Shown: one piece after another, positions 62,117 through 64,000 of the stretch
Position numbering within the stretch: the first letter of the stretch is position 1
Layout: every line of letters starts with the position of its first letter
Made by a program: the position numbers and the translations under genes
The notes under the pieces: model-generated
Databases searched by the model: none
What the model saw: only the letters and a program-made list of their open reading frames with translations
Told to the model about the DNA's origin: nothing
DNA from: Candidatus Latescibacterota bacterium
GTDB taxonomy: Bacteria; Latescibacterota; MWCZ01
Direction of reading: 5' to 3'
NCBI GenBank assembly: GCA_022706085.1
Contig: JAKJDF010000002.1
Span: 134,372 to 198,371, forward strand
Length of the DNA: 64,000 nucleotides

Positions 62117-62797
62117 CTACCACGCGTACGCTACCCCGAGCGTCCACCTGGCGAATCGAGGAAAAATGATTGCACTCCCGGAAAGGCTGAAACCGCCCTG
62201 CATGAGCACGATCTGCGGTCGAACATACGGGCGGAGAGAAATATCGGTGTCACTTGGGGTGCTGTACCCATAGTATGCCTGTATATCGCTCGATTGCAAC
62301 CCTACGCGATCTGTTTCGAACATAAAGCCGCCGGCAAGGCCAACCATCACGCCCGGAACGCGAAAACCGACGTGGTCGGGGCCCTTGAGAACGGGAACGT
62401 AGAGCGATCCCCCGATGGCGACGCTGCCCACCTGCTCATACACATGCGACACGTACGCGGTATCATCCAGAAAAAAATCGTTGCAGGCTTCCCGCGTGGG
62501 AATTCGGCGTTCGCCGGAATGAATCAGCAACGCTTCTCCACCACTCTGTACCCCGCGCCATGCCAGTGGGTGGCGGTACTCTCCCGTGATGCCGACACCC
62601 ACTACATCAAGGTGGCGAACGCCGACGGTGGCAAGCCCGACACGGAAGCGCCACGGAGCTGTTTCGTCTGAACTCTCCCCCGCAGACGCGTTTCGAATCC
62701 CGCCCAGCAGAATCAGCCCGCACAAAGCAAGAAAAAGACAGCCGGTCCGACTAATCGGACTGAACAGAGCGCAGGCTCGTGCGATCATCAATCTCAT
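62117..62797 (-). CDS. Small outer-membrane beta-barrel protein
   Basis: The protein (about 226 aa) has a signal peptide (CLFLALCGLILLGGIRNASA) and then a regular alternation of hydrophobic strands (FRVGLATVGVRH, VAIGGSLYVPVLKG, MVGLAGGFMFETDRVG, SGSAIIFPRFARWTLGVAYAW) ending in an aromatic residue, as outer-membrane barrels do. No family is clear. Start among three possibilities (62827 GTG, 62797 ATG, 62788 ATG) is unsettled, as none has a good ribosome site. A TATATA-rich stretch near 62840 could be part of its promoter. Confidence 0.6.
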   Translation of the reverse strand: MRLMIARACALFSPISRTGCLFLALCGLILLGGIRNASAGESSDETAPWRFRVGLATVGVRHLDVVGVGITGEYRHPLAWRGVQSGGEALLIHSGERRIPTREACNDFFLDDTAYVSHVYEQVGSVAIGGSLYVPVLKGPDHVGFRVPGVMVGLAGGFMFETDRVGLQSSDIQAYYGYSTPSDTDISLRPYVRPQIVLMQGGFSLSGSAIIFPRFARWTLGVAYAW

Positions 62798-62889
62798 TCG
62801 GTAAGGCAAATCATACGAAAGCGTCACAGAGACCGAGGCATATATAATAAAGATAACTCAACGACAAGTGCGCGTGAAGATGAGCGGAC

Positions 62890-63729
62890 TCAGAGCAAGG
62901 AAACCGTCCCGCGCATCCGCGCGAATTCGCGGTAGGAATCGACGCTCGTCTGTTCCCGGCATTGCGTCGTCCACCACCGCACAAAAGGCGTGGTCCAGCT
63001 TATCCCCGTCATCATCTCGTGAACCATGGTGGCAGAGATACCTCCCCCCTCTTCAAGCCACGAGGTCCTCCGCGCCAGATCCAGAACTCGCCGTGTATCG
63101 TACGCCACCCGCCGAATTTCACAGCGCCAGGTTCCGTTCAGTTGTGTGAGCACCGCGTACGATGCTCTTGCATCTCCGTCGAGGGTAATTCCACACGAGC
63201 CAGCGTTGACGTACAGCCTGTCTCCAAGTTCGCGGACGTGTGGCAGGTGCGTGTGCCCGCAGATGACCACGCGCGAGGCCAGACCTGAATAGAGTTCGGC
63301 TACCCGTTCATGATCCATCTCACTGCGCAGCGCCGCGCGGAAATCGCCCGGAGAGCCATGAACGACCGTTGCCTCCGGGTGGGGTGATATCGTGTTCGGG
63401 AGCGCGGCAAGCCAGTCGAGGTGGCGGCGCGAAAGGTGTGAACGAGTCCACCTGACCGGTGCAAACCGCTCGGACCTCCACAGCGCGGTGGCCCGGGGGG
63501 AGGTACACCGGAGCACGTAGTCCTCGTGGTTGCCCATCACGCCGTTCCATCCTCTTGCGAGGAAGAAGGCAACCACTTCGCGCGAGCCCGGCCCGTTAAC
63601 AATGTCGCCACCGTGCACCACCGCGTCCGGGCAAAAGGATTTCGCGTCCTCTGTCGCAGCTTCGAGGGCAGGGAGGTTCCCATGAACGTCGGCGAACACG
63701 ACGAGGACGAAACGACGACAGGCAGGCAT
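62890..63729 (-). CDS. Metallophosphoesterase (YfcE/ApaH-like)
   Basis: The 279-aa protein has LVVFADVHGN, VHGGDIVNG, GVMGNHEDY (GNHE), TVVHGSPGD and VVICGHTHLPHVRE, the calcineurin-like dimetal site in full, and YVNAGSCG for the usual loop. Larger than the YfcE gene at 37319, with a C-terminal helical tail of about 70 residues. It hydrolyses phosphoesters of unknown kind. Confidence 0.9.
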   Translation of the reverse strand: MPACRRFVLVVFADVHGNLPALEAATEDAKSFCPDAVVHGGDIVNGPGSREVVAFFLARGWNGVMGNHEDYVLRCTSPRATALWRSERFAPVRWTRSHLSRRHLDWLAALPNTISPHPEATVVHGSPGDFRAALRSEMDHERVAELYSGLASRVVICGHTHLPHVRELGDRLYVNAGSCGITLDGDARASYAVLTQLNGTWRCEIRRVAYDTRRVLDLARRTSWLEEGGGISATMVHEMMTGISWTTPFVRWWTTQCREQTSVDSYREFARMRGTVSLL

Positions 63730-63750
63730 GAGGATCCGGGAAAAACCCGT

Positions 63751-63788
63751 TCCATCCTGCCCCGAGACCGATCGTAAGGCAGGATGGA
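63751..63788 (-). terminator. Terminator of the Gfo/Idh/MocA-like gene
   Basis: TCCATCCTGCC and GGCAGGATGGA (63788-63778 with 63761-63751) form an 11-base stem on the minus strand followed by ACGGGTTTTT. It lies 14 bases beyond the oxidoreductase stop. Confidence 0.7.
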
Positions 63789-63802
63789 GCGGGCCAGAAC
63801 GT

Positions 63803-64000
63803 TCAGTCGCCGAGGCTGCCGGGCGTAAGATTCATCGGAAGTGCCGCGGGACGATCACAGGTGCTGGTGAGATCTACATGACGGCGTTCGCGTGCAGAAT
63901 CAAGAAACGCGTGCATGGCGTCGAGCACATGATAGGTGAGCCTCCCGTTCGGGCGGAAGGAGCGCCCCGTACGCAACGCAAACGCCATGTCCGCCAGCCC
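63803..64000 (-). CDS. C-terminus of a Gfo/Idh/MocA-family oxidoreductase (partial)
   Basis: Only 65 residues lie in the window; the 5' part continues past base 64000. The stretch GLADMAFALRTGRSFRPNG, followed by YHVLDAMHAFLDSARERRHVDL and TSTCDRPAALPMNL, matches the C-terminal end of NAD(P)-dependent Gfo/Idh/MocA sugar dehydrogenases, where DMA-x-A-L-x-x-G-R-x-x-R-x-x-G and the VLD segment recur. These oxidise sugars or inositol. The full family call needs the missing N-terminal Rossmann fold. Confidence 0.8.
   Translation of the reverse strand, partial: GLADMAFALRTGRSFRPNGRLTYHVLDAMHAFLDSARERRHVDLTSTCDRPAALPMNLTPGSLGD

Noticed and set aside
1-64000. tRNA, rRNA, CRISPR arrays, insertion sequences or prophage
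   Set aside because: I saw no T-loop-like sequences outside genes, no regular repeats with spacers and no transposase or integrase motifs on either strand.

Overview
The window is gene-dense bacterial chromosome of moderately high GC. I see no rRNA, tRNA, phage, insertion sequence or CRISPR array. Several features point to a Gram-negative-type bacterium near the FCB group (for example Latescibacterota, KSB1, Eisenbacteria or Calditrichota-like lineages). These are a carboxypeptidase-like-domain TonB-dependent receptor followed by a large secreted protein with a FlgD-like C-terminal domain and a PorV-type porin, a full ExbB/ExbD/ExbD/TonB cluster, several TPR lipoproteins, four UroD-superfamily proteins and many carbohydrate- or phosphoester-directed hydrolases. 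The phylum is inferred from gene content only.

Layout. 1-3.4 kb: tail of a coiled-coil protein, a YjbH-like envelope protein, a secreted beta-rich lipoprotein and ssb. 3.4-8.8 kb: a hexapeptide acyltransferase facing a tightly coupled run of hisB, a GT2 glycosyltransferase, a GH-like protein and an esterase. 8.8-15.2 kb: a TPR protein, a DHH phosphoesterase behind a good sigma70-type promoter, 3-methyladenine glycosylase, a sialidase-like protein translationally coupled to a small membrane protein that resembles an isolated Hsp70 substrate-binding domain, a YugP-type membrane protease and a DPM1-like glycosyltransferase. 15.2-23.4 kb: the TonB receptor / giant secreted protein / PorV operon on the minus strand, with a leader of about 360 nt. 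23.4-29.2 kb: two UroD-superfamily proteins around a 41-aa membrane peptide, a c-type cytochrome lipoprotein, a GAF-PepSY membrane fusion and a sulfatase-fold enzyme with Thr in place of the catalytic Cys/Ser. 29.3-41.7 kb: a hybrid histidine kinase, two PHP-domain proteins, a VTT/DedA-like protein, a secreted FlgD-domain protein, a metallophosphoesterase, a sugar isomerase, a GGDEF protein and a large TPR protein. 41.9-51.7 kb: addB-addA, an MFS transporter, an ADP-dependent sugar kinase and HU. 51.9-54.2 kb: a pair of UroD-superfamily genes. 54.3-62 kb: the TonB-ExbBD energy system with TPR and FN3 lipoproteins. 62.1-64 kb: a small outer-membrane barrel, a metallophosphoesterase and the end of a Gfo/Idh/MocA oxidoreductase.

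Together the genes suggest a heterotroph that takes up large substrates across the outer membrane with TonB energy and PorV-associated export, trims sugars and sulfate or phosphate esters, and repairs DNA with AddAB and an alkyl-base glycosylase. The least expected items are the membrane-anchored orphan Hsp70 substrate-binding-like domain (12936-13487), a lipoprotein made of two TonB C-terminal domains that appears duplicated from the adjacent tonB, the GAF-PepSY fusion, and the Thr variant of the sulfatase fold. I found no single large undescribed system; the Hsp70-like protein is the best candidate for new biology.
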